Positions 29,101 through 37,511 are shown, counted from the stretch's first letter. The stretch: 64,000 nucleotides of DNA from Hyphomicrobium sp. (GCA_022844105.1 JALHMJ010000010.1:35863-99862); one strand, 5' to 3'. The notes: generated by a model not told the origin, from the letters alone. Numbers and translations are program-made.

Positions 29101-32100
29101 CGTCGATGCCGAACAGGTCGGTGATGATGTCGTTGCCGTCACCGCCGAAGATGAAGTCGTTGCCGTCGCCGCCTTCGAGCCGGTCGTCGCCGGCATCGCC
29201 CCAAAGCGTATCGTCGCCCTTGCCGCCGATCAGCGTATCGTTGCCGCTCGTGCCGCCAAGAACGACGTGTTCAGCGCCGGTGTATTCGAGGCGCTCCGCG
29301 ATGCCGTCGCTATCGGCGTCCGTGCGCAGCACCGCACCGTTCGTGCCGCCACCTGATGCGGCGCCAAGGAAAGGATCGATGTCGATTTGTGCGCCGGTCG
29401 GGTCAATGCCAACGCCGAGGTCAGCGTTGTATTGTTTGGAGATGTCGGCTTCCAGGAAGAAGTCGGGCCGCGCGAAGGCATCACCGGGAAGGTGCGTTGC
29501 GGTCGTATTGCGGTGGATCATCTCGGAGAACTTGTTGTTCTCGAGCTGCGCTGTGAGGTTTAAGTTGGCAAGGCGCGACAGGTAATAGAACCGATCGCCG
29601 TTCTGCAGCGCTTCAAGCTGGGCTTCGAAAACGAAGTTGAACGTCGAGCCCAGCATGCCGCCGAAGATAAGTTTCTTCTCGGCCAAGCCGCCGATCCAGA
29701 AATCGATGTTGTTGACGCCACCAATCAGCCCGTCGTTGCCCTCCGACCCTGCCGGCCTCCATTCGCCAGTTGCGTTCAGGAAGTCGAGGCGGTCGGCCGG
29801 AGCGCCCGCGCCGCCCAGAACAAGCAGCGTGGCTGCGGCGCGCTTAGCGTCGACGTCATCGGCGGCGAGAATAGTGTCGTGCGTGCCGTAAGCGGCAATG
29901 AAGTTGATGACGGACGCCGGGTTCTTCAAGTTCTGCATGAACTCGAACCAGCTCGCGTAGGGCTTCACCTGCGTGTCGCCCGAGCCTTCGAAGAAGTCGG
30001 CGCGTGCGGCGTTGAGCGTCGGCACGCCGGTTTCGCGACCGCGCGCGATATTGATTGCCGCCAGGTCGAGCGGCAGGCCGACGAGGTTGTTCCGCAGGGC
30101 TTCGGTGACGAATTCGTCGATCTCGTTGCCGCGCTGCCGCGTCATGCCCTGGACGATCACGCCGGCGGCTTCCTCGGCAGTGATTAAGCCAGTGTTCGCA
30201 TTGAAGCCGCTGGCCGCAAATTCAAGCGGATTGAGGAAGGCTTCGATAAGGCCGATTTGATCGCCGGTTACACCACCCGTTCCAAGCGAATTCCATTGGG
30301 CGTCGAACCGATCGACGGTTTCGGTCAGCATCGAGTGACCGAACCGGTAAACGGTGTGCGCGAACTCGGCCAGGATCGCAGGGTTCAGCGTCCCATCGTA
30401 GTCATTGAACAGGTTGACGGCCGGCTGCACCTTGCGCGCGAATTCCTCAAACACGAGATGCTGGTACTGCATTTCGGTCGGCAACTTCGCGGCCTGGAAG
30501 ACGCGCTCGCCGTTCCAGTCGACGGTCGCGACCGTGGCGGTGGCGAGATCGGCCTGCAAGAGCGGCGTATCGAGCCATTCGTTCAAGAACGCGAGCTTTT
30601 CAGTGACGATCGCCTGGGCGTTGGTAATCTCGGCTGGGTCCGTGGCGGCGCTGAGTTCAGCGAGTGCGGTCGTGGCCTCATCGATCAAGAGGTTCTGGAT
30701 GAGGTCGACCTGGCGGTTGTGCTCCGAATGGAACACGTGATGGACGGCGGTCAAGCCGATGTTCTCGTTGCCGCGCCCGTCGCCGGTGATGTAATGCGCA
30801 TCGAGCAATTCGTTGTCGTAGAAGCCGGTGTTGCTGCCGGTCAGGCCAACGGCGCTGTCATTGTCGGCCTGTTCATTGGCGCCTGGGTTGGCGTTGTGAG
30901 CGATGTCGTCAAGGAAAGCGACGCCAGTCGGAACCACGCTCAGCGTGACTGTTGCGCCTTCAATGGCGACGAATGAAGCCGGTAAGTCGGCTGCCGTGAG
31001 AGCGTGAATGTCCAGCCCGCCCTCTCGACCCTCAATGAAAACATTGGTTCTGGTGACTTGCGGGCCATCGACCGTGGTTACGGTTTGCGTCACTTCAACC
31101 ACGACCTGGGCATAACCGTTCTGCCCGGCGAAGAAGTTGCCGTAGGGATCTGTGCGCAGAAGCGGCACACTGTGAATGTCGATGTCGCTGAGTTGAATGC
31201 CGAGCTTGGCAATAGCTTCGGCTTTCACGTCGGCCCAAGTCGCCAGTCCGTTGCCCGAAGCAGCATTACCATCGAGTAGGCGGCCGGTCGCGTCGGTTAC
31301 GTCTGCAACGCGCTCGTATTCACGCAAAAATACCTGATGTGAAGCGTGTGATGTGTAGGTCTGGTTCTGATCGACGAACGGCGTGACGAGGTTGGTGGCT
31401 TCGCCGGCGGCATTCACCGTGGCCCGTGTCAGCGCCATGAAGTTTGTTGCAGAGCCGGGGACATAAAGCGGGTCGTCGGGCTGCAGAGGGATGTAAACGG
31501 TGCCGAAGCCACCCTTGGCGACGAGATCGAGGCCGTGATCGAAGAACTGGCCGAACAAGGTCATCCAGCCGTTGAACGGAGCCGATAGGCCTTCGTCCGC
31601 CGCGACGTTGCCGATGTAGAGCGTGGCCTTGAGAATGTCGGGTGTCGTTTCGCCGGGACGCAGCGGGGCTTCTTCCAGCGTGATGCCGAAGTCGGTCAGT
31701 GTGTCGCGCAGATCGGTCGAGGCCGACGTCACGGCGTTGCTATCGGCGGCAGCTTGGGTGAGGGCCAGCGCATAGTTGGCTTCGGCGGTGTCCAGAGCCG
31801 CCTGGGCCGCCACGACGCCGGGGTTCGTCAGTGCGGGGCTCGCGAGCGTGGCTTCGATCTGCGCCGTCAGAGTGGTTGCGAAAGCGGAGGTGCCGGGCAC
31901 AGCCGCTGCCACGCCGTCCGCGATGCCATTCTCAGCGTTGGTAATGCCGTTGCCAGCACTGATGAAACCCAAAGACTCCGTCAGTTCCTGTGTGATGTTG
32001 TCGACGAGCGCCTGTGCCGCCGCGACGTCGGCAGGCAGAACGTTGATATCGCTCTGCAGTGAAGTGAGTACGGTGGTGGCGAGAGCCAGGAGTTCCGCAG

Positions 32101-32887
32101 CGGCACTCTGCGCAGTAGCCAGCGCGATGGCATCGTTTGGATCTGACGGGCCTGCCACGAGTTCAATAGCGAGGGCCTGGGTGGTCGATGTGACAAGCGC
32201 GACGGCCGCCGACAACTGCGCTGCTGCTGCGGCGGCCGCCTGATACGCGGCAAGCGTGGCAAGCGTCGGATTGGCATCGGCGATCGCCGTATTGAGGGCA
32301 ACAACGGCTGCGTTCTGCTCCGCCAGCGCGGTCGTCACCGCAGCGTTTGACACCTGCGCCTCGGCCTTGGCATCCTGCACCGCCTGCACGGCGGCGGTGA
32401 GCACACCCATTTGCGTGAAGGCATCCGCGTTGCTGAGGCCGGCGTCCTGCAGGGCCTTGAAGATCGCCGCCGGGTTGTTGGCGGTCTGATCCACGATTAA
32501 ATTTGAAATAATGCGCGGGTCGGCATCGACAACGTCACCGGGTTGGATGCCGCGCGTAATCGCTGGATTGTTGGCGGCAATGACACCGTAGTCCGTGTTG
32601 GTCAGAACTTGCTGACCGAGGCCGGGAGGTCCAAACGCAAGGCTATCACCATCCTGCTCATTGGGGCGCACGGCGGGGTCGGTGCGCGGGAAAAGTTCAC
32701 CGGCAGCGCCGTAGCCGTCTTGTCCGGGGGTAAGGTTGTTGTTTGAACCGTCGACACGGCGCAGCCCCCAGGGCAGCTCGGAGTTGGGAAGGTACGTCCC
32801 AAGCAATTGTTCTCCACGCGCATCCGCCTCGGCGATCTTGATCTGCGCGAGGATGAAGTCGAGGTCGCTGCGGATCATCGTAACCAT
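23171..32887 (-). CDS. Giant secreted protein with two animal-type heme peroxidase domains and RTX repeats (MopA-like)
   Basis: This is a 3,238-residue protein starting at ATG 32887 with GGAG eight bases upstream. Peroxidase domain 1 (about residues 390-1180) shows the distal set Gln447-Asp450-His451 (GQFFDHG), Arg705 and Glu708 (GRGNEN) and proximal His851 (RFGHS). Domain 2 (about 2180-2860) shows Gln2311-Asp2314-His2315, Arg2490 and Glu2493, and His2587. Both sets match the catalytic residues of mammalian peroxidases. RTX blocks lie near 1205-1340, 2000-2050 and 2960-3070, and beta-rich cadherin-like parts between about 1500 and 2000. An Ala-rich helical region covers 170-375, and an acidic then (Gly-Thr) linker 2865-2950. 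The C-terminus resembles that of the RTX protein at 18915. It probably leaves through the adjacent type I exporter. MopA, the Mn(II)-oxidising peroxidase of Aurantimonas and Erythrobacter, has a similar make-up, but the substrate here is inferred. Confidence 0.92.
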   Translation of the reverse strand: MVTMIRSDLDFILAQIKIAEADARGEQLLGTYLPNSELPWGLRRVDGSNNNLTPGQDGYGAAGELFPRTDPAVRPNEQDGDSLAFGPPGLGQQVLTNTDYGVIAANNPAITRGIQPGDVVDADPRIISNLIVDQTANNPAAIFKALQDAGLSNADAFTQMGVLTAAVQAVQDAKAEAQVSNAAVTTALAEQNAAVVALNTAIADANPTLATLAAYQAAAAAAAQLSAAVALVTSTTQALAIELVAGPSDPNDAIALATAQSAAAELLALATTVLTSLQSDINVLPADVAAAQALVDNITQELTESLGFISAGNGITNAENGIADGVAAAVPGTSAFATTLTAQIEATLASPALTNPGVVAAQAALDTAEANYALALTQAAADSNAVTSASTDLRDTLTDFGITLEEAPLRPGETTPDILKATLYIGNVAADEGLSAPFNGWMTLFGQFFDHGLDLVAKGGFGTVYIPLQPDDPLYVPGSATNFMALTRATVNAAGEATNLVTPFVDQNQTYTSHASHQVFLREYERVADVTDATGRLLDGNAASGNGLATWADVKAEAIAKLGIQLSDIDIHSVPLLRTDPYGNFFAGQNGYAQVVVEVTQTVTTVDGPQVTRTNVFIEGREGGLDIHALTAADLPASFVAIEGATVTLSVVPTGVAFLDDIAHNANPGANEQADNDSAVGLTGSNTGFYDNELLDAHYITGDGRGNENIGLTAVHHVFHSEHNRQVDLIQNLLIDEATTALAELSAATDPAEITNAQAIVTEKLAFLNEWLDTPLLQADLATATVATVDWNGERVFQAAKLPTEMQYQHLVFEEFARKVQPAVNLFNDYDGTLNPAILAEFAHTVYRFGHSMLTETVDRFDAQWNSLGTGGVTGDQIGLIEAFLNPLEFAASGFNANTGLITAEEAAGVIVQGMTRQRGNEIDEFVTEALRNNLVGLPLDLAAINIARGRETGVPTLNAARADFFEGSGDTQVKPYASWFEFMQNLKNPASVINFIAAYGTHDTILAADDVDAKRAAATLLVLGGAGAPADRLDFLNATGEWRPAGSEGNDGLIGGVNNIDFWIGGLAEKKLIFGGMLGSTFNFVFEAQLEALQNGDRFYYLSRLANLNLTAQLENNKFSEMIHRNTTATHLPGDAFARPDFFLEADISKQYNADLGVGIDPTGAQIDIDPFLGAASGGGTNGAVLRTDADSDGIAERLEYTGAEHVVLGGTSGNDTLIGGKGDDTLWGDAGDDRLEGGDGNDFIFGGDGNDIITDLFGIDEIRSNGGDDVVSAGRGIKLIITDTGNDWVWGGVDDDEVLAGQGDDFVNGGDGADFLIGGEGNDWLESGTENGLMLGDNGDLVQGLPIKRSVDSRVVGHDVLVATGGNADFDAETGDDVMVGGLGTDRFFGQFGFDWATYKNDPFGLEADMNVRLFAPPTLPASPGAILDRYAQTEALSGSRKSDILRGDDEIDLAAGAGPGALVDGLDHALYDFNVDLVRGLDELLGAIDEAGAIRFSGGNILLGGDASDIIEGRGGNDVIDGDAWLNVRIARVDAQGAEVETQDTMAGYQARVLAGTIKVAELQIVREVLDTSSDIDIAEYSGVRADYDVSAADADGFVTVTHLLRDATGAIVVGGIGTDGVDKLKNIERLLFSDQTIKITDHVNSIATGAATITASGPIQPGTVLTASSAGIVDAEGVGQIVFYWQVELVPGSGEFTNIQSIVADEFAPITGPTFTLTDAEAGLAVRVLARFKDDQGVFETAVSASTAPVGGAVGALVIPDPAATLGLDLQGVPVDGAPLDAGTIGILEDLAATNTTAAGTPFTFTADELLANIRAANPGAPLSIVGAGGIPIVSVRLIDGDPLPGTLTFANGTFTFTPAADFNGGVTFQFDVLPDNPVAGLAPFPAEATLEVIPVNDAPTGIEPGVGAEIIGAVTAGSIIAQLGTQDVDLADRPTFTVNAGSDPGLAVDARGVVTLVAGLGNNQTRTLNLTATDEVGASVNETIRVITGPGGAQTINGNAGDDIIFGLGGADILNGNGGDDMLIGGAGADRLNGGAGNDTVVWTVGDGRDVVDGGLGGTDTFVVNGDATAETYTVFAAADWLALGGNRALTSAASDIVITRGGTGNGAVVAELDEIEEIVINTGAGNDTVAPVGNFNPTNLSFNTITVRDGGGQDRVNATGLTSAHHIAFFTNGNDDTLIGGRVQDEVFGSATGGAAPTAEFFFTGSDIAELKKLVRGQPSDIAEDGASGIRDLEGTGNNVANPGAGAADQPFIRLTDARHGENGSVNPIHDGLDPRTISNIIGAQEANLPKNASEANILFMAFGQYVDHGLDFLNKGGNGTIAIGSGADNPADLTRGEISGYDEDGNPQYLNKASPFVDQNQAYGSTEMVGQLLRESNGSGGVGAQLLQGATDPSNANFDLLPTLREALLHHWNADTVFHDAGKAGDGKTLKQMYAGLVDANGNFDAAILKSVNENFMGSGFQLVGDANNFANILDHYVAGDLRVNENYSLTSVHTIWARNHNYHVDRLLESGFDGTQEELFQAAKIVNESEYQRVVFNEFADYLLGGLKGGGDHGHDEYNPDATAQISQEFAAAAYRFGHSQIGQTITILDADGNPKSVNLFDAFLNPTNDASAFGGPAGLAQLAQYGYVPQPGYEQIGVSNIIGGIVGQQAEEVDFNVVDAVRNDLVRIRADLFAFNVARGWDVGLGTLNQVRAGLLASTDKYVSEAVELSDANLQPYTSWEDFQARNNLSNAVIQQFKQAYPDLVLDTQAKIDAFTAANPDITLANGNTVKGIDRVDLWVGGLAETHINGGVVGSTFWVILHEQFDRLQEADRFYYLDRVKDSDFYEALKELEFSDIVARTTGLTNLPDDIFSATDSPSDDASNGGDGEQETEGEGSGSGTGTETETEDEENDDDTSSEGEDDDETTVPTPPTGNGTGTGTGTGTGAGTGTGTGTGTSTSAFVVYLGTAASDTAFGAGLDDQLSGGDKDDNLFGFAGDDIIAGGDGDDHLDGGAGNDNLVGNVGDDTLKGGAGNDELDGGAGDDRIDGGDGGDTVYGGDGRDVIKTGAGNDTIFAFDGDGNDVIDAGDAAGDSDTLDMSAISGNITVFLSATGTGSAKVAGGDSDSIKGIENVITGSGDDVIVASTDANLMEGGLGDDTFVFNSAAAANGDTISDFQDGDLIDLTPLFASLNLGDGSLSTGATFNAAGEFRLKVQGEDTIVEGNADADADVEFAIRILGRTDLEQKDFA
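24051..24126. repeat. Hexanucleotide repeat tract encoding a Gly-Thr linker
   Basis: The plus strand shows repeated ttccag/ttccgg units that encode an alternating Gly-Thr (TG) linker in the giant peroxidase, next to an acidic Glu/Asp/Ser/Thr-rich stretch (to about 24290). It joins the second peroxidase domain to the C-terminal RTX and secretion part. Slippage could change its length in frame, because the unit is six bases. Confidence 0.85.
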
Positions 32888-33054
32888 GAGAAATCTCCGT
32901 GGGCAGGCGTGAAGACGCGAACTGTTGCAAGGCCGTCGCTGCGTGCGAGCGTTTGTCGCGCCTCAGCACACGTGTTCACACTTTCATAGGGATGGCGCGT
33001 CTCACACGGTCGAACGTCGCGCGGATCAAGGCGGCCGAAGTCGGGGGCTCGTCA

Positions 33055-33078
33055 GACCAAGGTCTTAGGACCTTGGTC
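33055..33078 (-). terminator. Perfect 10-bp inverted repeat overlapping the acyltransferase stop codon
   Basis: GACCAAGGTC and GACCTTGGTC are separated by four bases, and the acyltransferase TAA lies in the loop. There is no T-run on either side, so classic intrinsic termination is uncertain. It could stop transcription or stabilise the 3' end, since the giant peroxidase gene follows on the same strand 178 bases later. Confidence 0.4.
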
Positions 33079-35019
33079 GCTGCGCCAGGACTTTACGAAG
33101 CTCGTCGGAGAGATAAGGCAGGAGGAAAAGACTGCCATCGACGTTGAGATGATCGTTGTCGGAGTAGAGAAGTCGCCCGCCGGCCTCGACAGTGCAGCGC
33201 TCCGCCGGGCAGAAAGCGATCGCCGGATCGATCCTCACGAAGGTTAACTTTGTCGACGCCCGTCGCAGCAAATCGGACATGACGTGCTGCGTTTTCTGAT
33301 GCTTCGACTTCCGCGCCGCTACCGTGTCGAGCGGCAGCCCAAGGCGCATCAAAACCAAGGACGAGGAGGGCAGATCGCCGGCGTTTTCCGGCATCTGTTC
33401 GACGACGACGGGCACCGCACCCGTCTCGGCGATCCGTCGTAGCGTGCGATCGAGCCCGGCTTCGAATATCGCGAGGCTGGTGGCCCGATCATTCGCCACG
33501 CGATCACGATCGGCATAAAGCTGACGCCCCGTCACGGTATAAACGGACCAGCGCGCGGCAAGAATGACGATGCGCGGCTTCGTCTCAGCAAGAAACGCCA
33601 TCGCTTCTTCTGCAAACTGCGGGCAAAGTTTCTGCACGTCCTTTTCCCGCCAGACGCCGACGAGCGGGGCACAATCCGCACGCAATGCAAATCCGGCCGT
33701 CAGTCCCTGATCTTGCGCGAACTGGCGCACAGCCGGCATCAGCGACTGCGCATGACTGTCGCCGATGAGGACGATGTCGAGCGGTCCGCCGTTGGCGGCA
33801 TGGCAGAACCGGTTGGGTTGCGCGCCGGTCACAAAGCACTGCTCGGGATCCGGGATGTGTTGAGATGCCACTGCGGCCATGTTTTCCGCTCCGGCCGGCA
33901 ATCGGCCGGGCCAACCGCCGCTCTGCCAGACGAGGGCACCGAACGTTACACCGGCCACGGTTGTGGCTGCCAGCAGCACGGCAAGCGCCTGTCGGCCCGC
34001 GAGTAACGTGCGCCGCCGAAACGGCATCTCGACGGCATGATACGACAGTGCCGCGGCCAAGAAGCTGAGGATGATTGCGATGACCTTCGTCAAATCGTTG
34101 GGATCGAACACAACGACATTCAACGCCCGATGATCGGCCAATGCCAAAGATAGAGCGAGTAGGAGATCCTTCCGGTGTAGACCGCTGGCGCCGATTGCAG
34201 GAGGCGCAGGATTGGGTCCCCGCGCACGGGCGAAGCGGCCAGCAGTAGCAAGGTTCCCGCAACCGGTGGCAGAGCCGCCGCACCGGGAAAGACGGTCGCC
34301 GGCCCATACGTGACAACCGGCCCAAGGATCAGCCCAAGGCCCACAACACGCAAGACTGTCGCGTACGGTGCCAGCCGCTCGGTGACAGCAGGCGACAGCG
34401 CCAACAGCGCACCAGCCAGCAATTCCCAGATGCGCGCCAACGTGGAATAAAAGGCGAGATCTGACTGCCCATCGCGCAGCAGCATTTGCGCATAGACGAG
34501 GCTGACGGCGGCAAAACCGGCCAGCACCCGCAGTCTGACGCCGGGGCGGCGGGCCAGAACGAGCAAAAGAAGAGGAAAAACGAGATAGAATTGCTCTTCG
34601 ACGGCCAGCGACCAGCTGTGCAGGAGTGGCGTCGTCGCGTCCGCGCCAGCGAAATAGCCGCGCGTTGCGTAAAAGAACCAGTTTGACGTGTAGGTGGTGA
34701 AAGCAATGAGGCTCTGGCCGTACTCGAAAAACCGCTCGCTCGTATAGAAGGCGGCGGCGAAGAGTGCGGTGAAAACGACGACGGGAATGGTTGCGGGCAA
34801 TAGACGTCGGATGCGTCGTTCGTAGAAGCGGCCCAGCGAGAAGGTCCCGGTGTCTATATCGGCCGCAATAAGCGAGGTGATGAGAAAACCGGAGATTACA
34901 AAGAAGACATCGACGCCCACGTAGCCGCCCGACCATCCATCGAACCCGACATGGAACAGAAGCACGGCAATGATTGAGACCGCCCTTAGGCCGTCGATGT
35001 CGGTTCGGTATGCGATCAT
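33065..35019 (-). pseudogene. Acyltransferase-3 / SGNH protein split by a frameshift
   Basis: Two overlapping minus-strand frames together make one protein of about 650 residues. The 5' part (35019 to about 34130) encodes the membrane acyltransferase-3 domain, starting at YRTDIDGLRAVSI and running to SYSLYLWHWPII, where it hits a stop at 34120. The 3' part (about 34125 to 33065), one frame over, continues with a last membrane helix, then a periplasmic SGNH esterase-like domain (IVLIGDSHAQSL and DNDHLNVDGS). Loss of one base, or gain of two, within about 34124-34140 explains the break. Such OafB-like proteins O-acetylate surface polysaccharides. It may be a real pseudogene, a phase-variable gene or a sequencing error. 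A start further up, to 35148, is possible but lacks support. Confidence 0.8.
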
Positions 35020-35189
35020 CTGCACGATGCTGGTGTGCCGGACCGGGGCGATGGCCAAGCGCTGGAAGGACGCCAATTCATCGGTTACGCAGCGACTTAT
35101 GTCTATCGTCAATCGGTGGTCATGGACTTTGGCTAGCGTTTCGCTCAAACCTGGGCATTCACTCAGGCGAAGAGCTGGAAACCGAGGGG

Positions 35190-36050
35190 ATGAACTTGGC
35201 CGGGCCTTTGATTAACGAACCCTCCAAGTCGGACCACGCCTGCCACGGCACCGCAAGCGGGGAACATATCGTTCGCGCGTGCGCAGTATGTTCCGGTACG
35301 GCGGTGACGCCGTTGCCGCAATACACAACCAGCGCATGGCCGGTCGTGTCGTGCCGGAGCTGCGGCTTCGTCTTTCTGCACGAAGTGCCCGGCGAAGCGG
35401 CCCTTGTTGATAATTTCGCTTGGGAAAAGACATTCGTGGCCGAGCGAGAACGGCGCGAAAAGCGGGCCTGGAGTGGGCTTGAAAGGAAGACACGCTGGCG
35501 ATTGAAGTTCGGTAAACTCCAAGACAGATTTCATCGCAGCTTGACCATCGGCAAATCGGGCAACGTCCTCGACATCGGCTGTGGCGGCAGCTGCCGGCTT
35601 CCCGACGGCGTCACGCCGTTCGGAATCGAAGTTTCCCAAGCCCTGGCGCGCAAGGCGGACGAAAAATTCCGGGCGCGCGGCGGTTATGTCGTGTGCGCGC
35701 CAGCGCGTGCCGCGCTCGACAGCTTCGCTGACGGGTTTTTCACCGCGATGGTCATGCGATCCTATCTTGAGCACGAGGAAAACCCTGTCCCCGTTCTGGA
35801 AACGGCTTACCGCAAGCTGGTACCGGGTGGCGCCATTTACGTTCGCGTGCCCAATTACGGGTCGCTGAACCGTCGCATCATGGGAGCCAATTGGTGCGGC
35901 TTTCGATTTCCCGATCACGTCAATTATTTCACCGAACAATCACTGCGCGCTCTGGCCGCAAAGTCGGGCTTCACGTACCGCCGGTGCAATAAAGCCTCTC
36001 TCTTCGACGATAATCTGCTCGTCGTTCTGGCGCGGCCTGTTCAAACCTAA
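35190..36050 (+). CDS. Class I SAM-dependent methyltransferase with N-terminal zinc-ribbon-like motif
   Basis: This 286-residue protein has two CxxC pairs near the N-terminus (CAVC at about 32-35 and CRSC at about 56-59), likely binding zinc. The SAM-binding motif VLDIGCGGS lies near residues 125-133, with the downstream blocks VMRSYLEHEENPVPVLETAYRKL and LVPGGAIYVRVPNYGS typical of Methyltransf_23-like enzymes of polysaccharide or lipid modification. ATG 35190 is the most likely start, though GAGGGG directly abuts it and an upstream initiator is possible. It is divergent from the broken acyltransferase gene, which hints at a shared surface-polysaccharide setting. The substrate is unknown. 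Confidence 0.78.
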   Translation: MNLAGPLINEPSKSDHACHGTASGEHIVRACAVCSGTAVTPLPQYTTSAWPVVSCRSCGFVFLHEVPGEAALVDNFAWEKTFVAERERREKRAWSGLERKTRWRLKFGKLQDRFHRSLTIGKSGNVLDIGCGGSCRLPDGVTPFGIEVSQALARKADEKFRARGGYVVCAPARAALDSFADGFFTAMVMRSYLEHEENPVPVLETAYRKLVPGGAIYVRVPNYGSLNRRIMGANWCGFRFPDHVNYFTEQSLRALAAKSGFTYRRCNKASLFDDNLLVVLARPVQT

Positions 36051-36067
36051 TTCGAGTAGCCGCGGCC

Positions 36068-36382
36068 TCAAGCAAAGTGTTCGGGCCGGATGACATGCAC
36101 ATCCGATAACGTGACGACGCCGATTTGCCGCGAAACGAGCTTGAACAGCGGTTCGAGAACCTCGTCGACGCGCGTTTCATCAAGAATGCAGATGATCATC
36201 ACCAAGGCCCCGGCACGCCCGACGACGCCGTCGCGATGCCAGGCGCCGTCCTTGCCCCGCCCCGCGAGCGCAGAAAGAACGGTGTAGCCGCTGACGCCCT
36301 GTTGATCGAGGAGCGACAGCACGCGCTGCATCAGTGGAGCCTCGACCATGATGTCGATACGCTTCTTGGGATAAGTTTGCAT
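36068..36382 (-). CDS. sbtB: PII-like protein, SbtB family
   Basis: This 104-residue protein has the PII fold pattern: KRIDIMVEAPLMQRVLSLLD, then GVSGYTVLSALAGRGKDGAW (T-loop region), then ALVMIICILDETRVDEVLEPL and a C-terminal VVTLSDVHVI strand. It is encoded 10 bases downstream of the sbtA-like transporter gene. In cyanobacteria SbtB binds adenine nucleotides including cyclic AMP and controls SbtA. It lacks the PII tyrosine signature expected for nitrogen control, so a role in gating the bicarbonate carrier is the natural reading. Confirmation would need binding data. Confidence 0.82.
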   Translation of the reverse strand: MQTYPKKRIDIMVEAPLMQRVLSLLDQQGVSGYTVLSALAGRGKDGAWHRDGVVGRAGALVMIICILDETRVDEVLEPLFKLVSRQIGVVTLSDVHVIRPEHFA

Positions 36383-36392
36383 GACCGTATCC

Positions 36393-37358
36393 TCAGTGGA
36401 GAGCTGTCGCGAGCGAGAGATAAAGCGGAATCCCGATCGTCAGGTTGAATGGAAAGGTGACCCCGAGCGATAGCGGCAGGTAAATTGCCGGCCGCGCCTC
36501 CGGCAGGGCAAGCCGCAACGCGGCGGGAACGGCGATGTAGGAAGCGCTGGCCGCGAGCGTGATCATGAGCGCGGTTCCCCCCGTCGAAAGTCCAACGGCG
36601 AGGGCAGCCAGGGCGCCGAGCGCTGCGCCGATGAGTGGCATGTAAAGACCGAATAGGATCACGGGCCAAGTCAGATGTTTGCGACCTTCACGCAAACCGC
36701 GGCCGGCAATAACACCCATATCGAGCAGGAACAGGCAGAGAATGCCTTTGAAAGGGTCGACGATAAAGGCGGATATCGCCTTCATGCCCTGCTCCCCGGT
36801 CGCAATGCCGATCACGAAGGCTCCGACCAAAAGCACAATAGATCCGTTGAGAAGAACTTCCCGCAGCGTCGTCGCGTCCATGCGCTTTTCGCCGGTGTGC
36901 GCCAGCCACAGCGCAGCCATGATCGCGGGCGTTTCCATCGCTGCCGCCACCGCGACCATGTAGCCTTCGAATGTGATGCCGCTGGCCTCCAAGGCCTGCG
37001 TGGCGGCTAGAAAAGTAACGATCGAGATCGAGCCATAATGCGCGGCGACGGCGGCCGCATCGACCCGCGGCAGGTTGCTCGTCACAACAAGCAGCCGGAA
37101 GGCAATCAACGGGATGATCGCGCTCAGTGCCATGCCGGCCAGCATTGCGAGGCCGAGTTTGGCTTCAAACCCATGCTGGGCGACACCCACGCCGCCCTTA
37201 AAGCCGATCGCCAGCATCAAATAGAGCGACATGCCTTTGGCGATGGATTCCGGGATCGACAAATCGGATCGCGCTAGCGTGGCGACCAGGCCGAGAACGA
37301 AAAAAAGGACCATCGGCGACAGGAGGTTGGCAACGGCTAGATCGAATGCTGACCCCAT
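36393..37358 (-). CDS. sbtA: SbtA-type sodium-dependent bicarbonate transporter
   Basis: This 321-residue membrane protein has about ten hydrophobic helices arranged as two inverted halves. Family blocks include LMLAIGFKGGVGVA, AHYGSISIVTFLAATQ, ETPAIMAALWL and SASYIAVPAALRLALPEA. SbtA proteins import bicarbonate with sodium. It is somewhat shorter than the cyanobacterial protein, mainly in the cytoplasmic loop. The start at 37358 has AAGGA nine bases upstream. The gene forms an operon with an SbtB-like PII protein and is divergent from a LysR regulator. Bicarbonate would feed carboxylases such as PEP carboxylase and, after dehydration, the crotonyl-CoA carboxylase next door. Confidence 0.85.
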   Translation of the reverse strand: MGSAFDLAVANLLSPMVLFFVLGLVATLARSDLSIPESIAKGMSLYLMLAIGFKGGVGVAQHGFEAKLGLAMLAGMALSAIIPLIAFRLLVVTSNLPRVDAAAVAAHYGSISIVTFLAATQALEASGITFEGYMVAVAAAMETPAIMAALWLAHTGEKRMDATTLREVLLNGSIVLLVGAFVIGIATGEQGMKAISAFIVDPFKGILCLFLLDMGVIAGRGLREGRKHLTWPVILFGLYMPLIGAALGALAALAVGLSTGGTALMITLAASASYIAVPAALRLALPEARPAIYLPLSLGVTFPFNLTIGIPLYLSLATALH

Positions 37359-37511
37359 GCGTCGGGTTCCTTGTCTGTGTTTCAGGCGCCGAATACAATT
37401 GTTGCAGTGCGACATCGCGGGTCGGACCGGCCGGATAAATCTATCGTGAGGCTACTGGAAATTGATAATTGAGGTTCCTACTATCAGGCTTGTCAATCAT
37501 TTGGTCAGGCC

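Noticed and set aside
23171..32887. Loss of the catalytic arginine in peroxidase domain 1, suspected from FHSEHNR where REHNR is usual
   Set aside because: The catalytic arginine of the family is in the earlier R-x-x-E segment, which is intact in both domains (Arg705/Glu708 and Arg2490/Glu2493).
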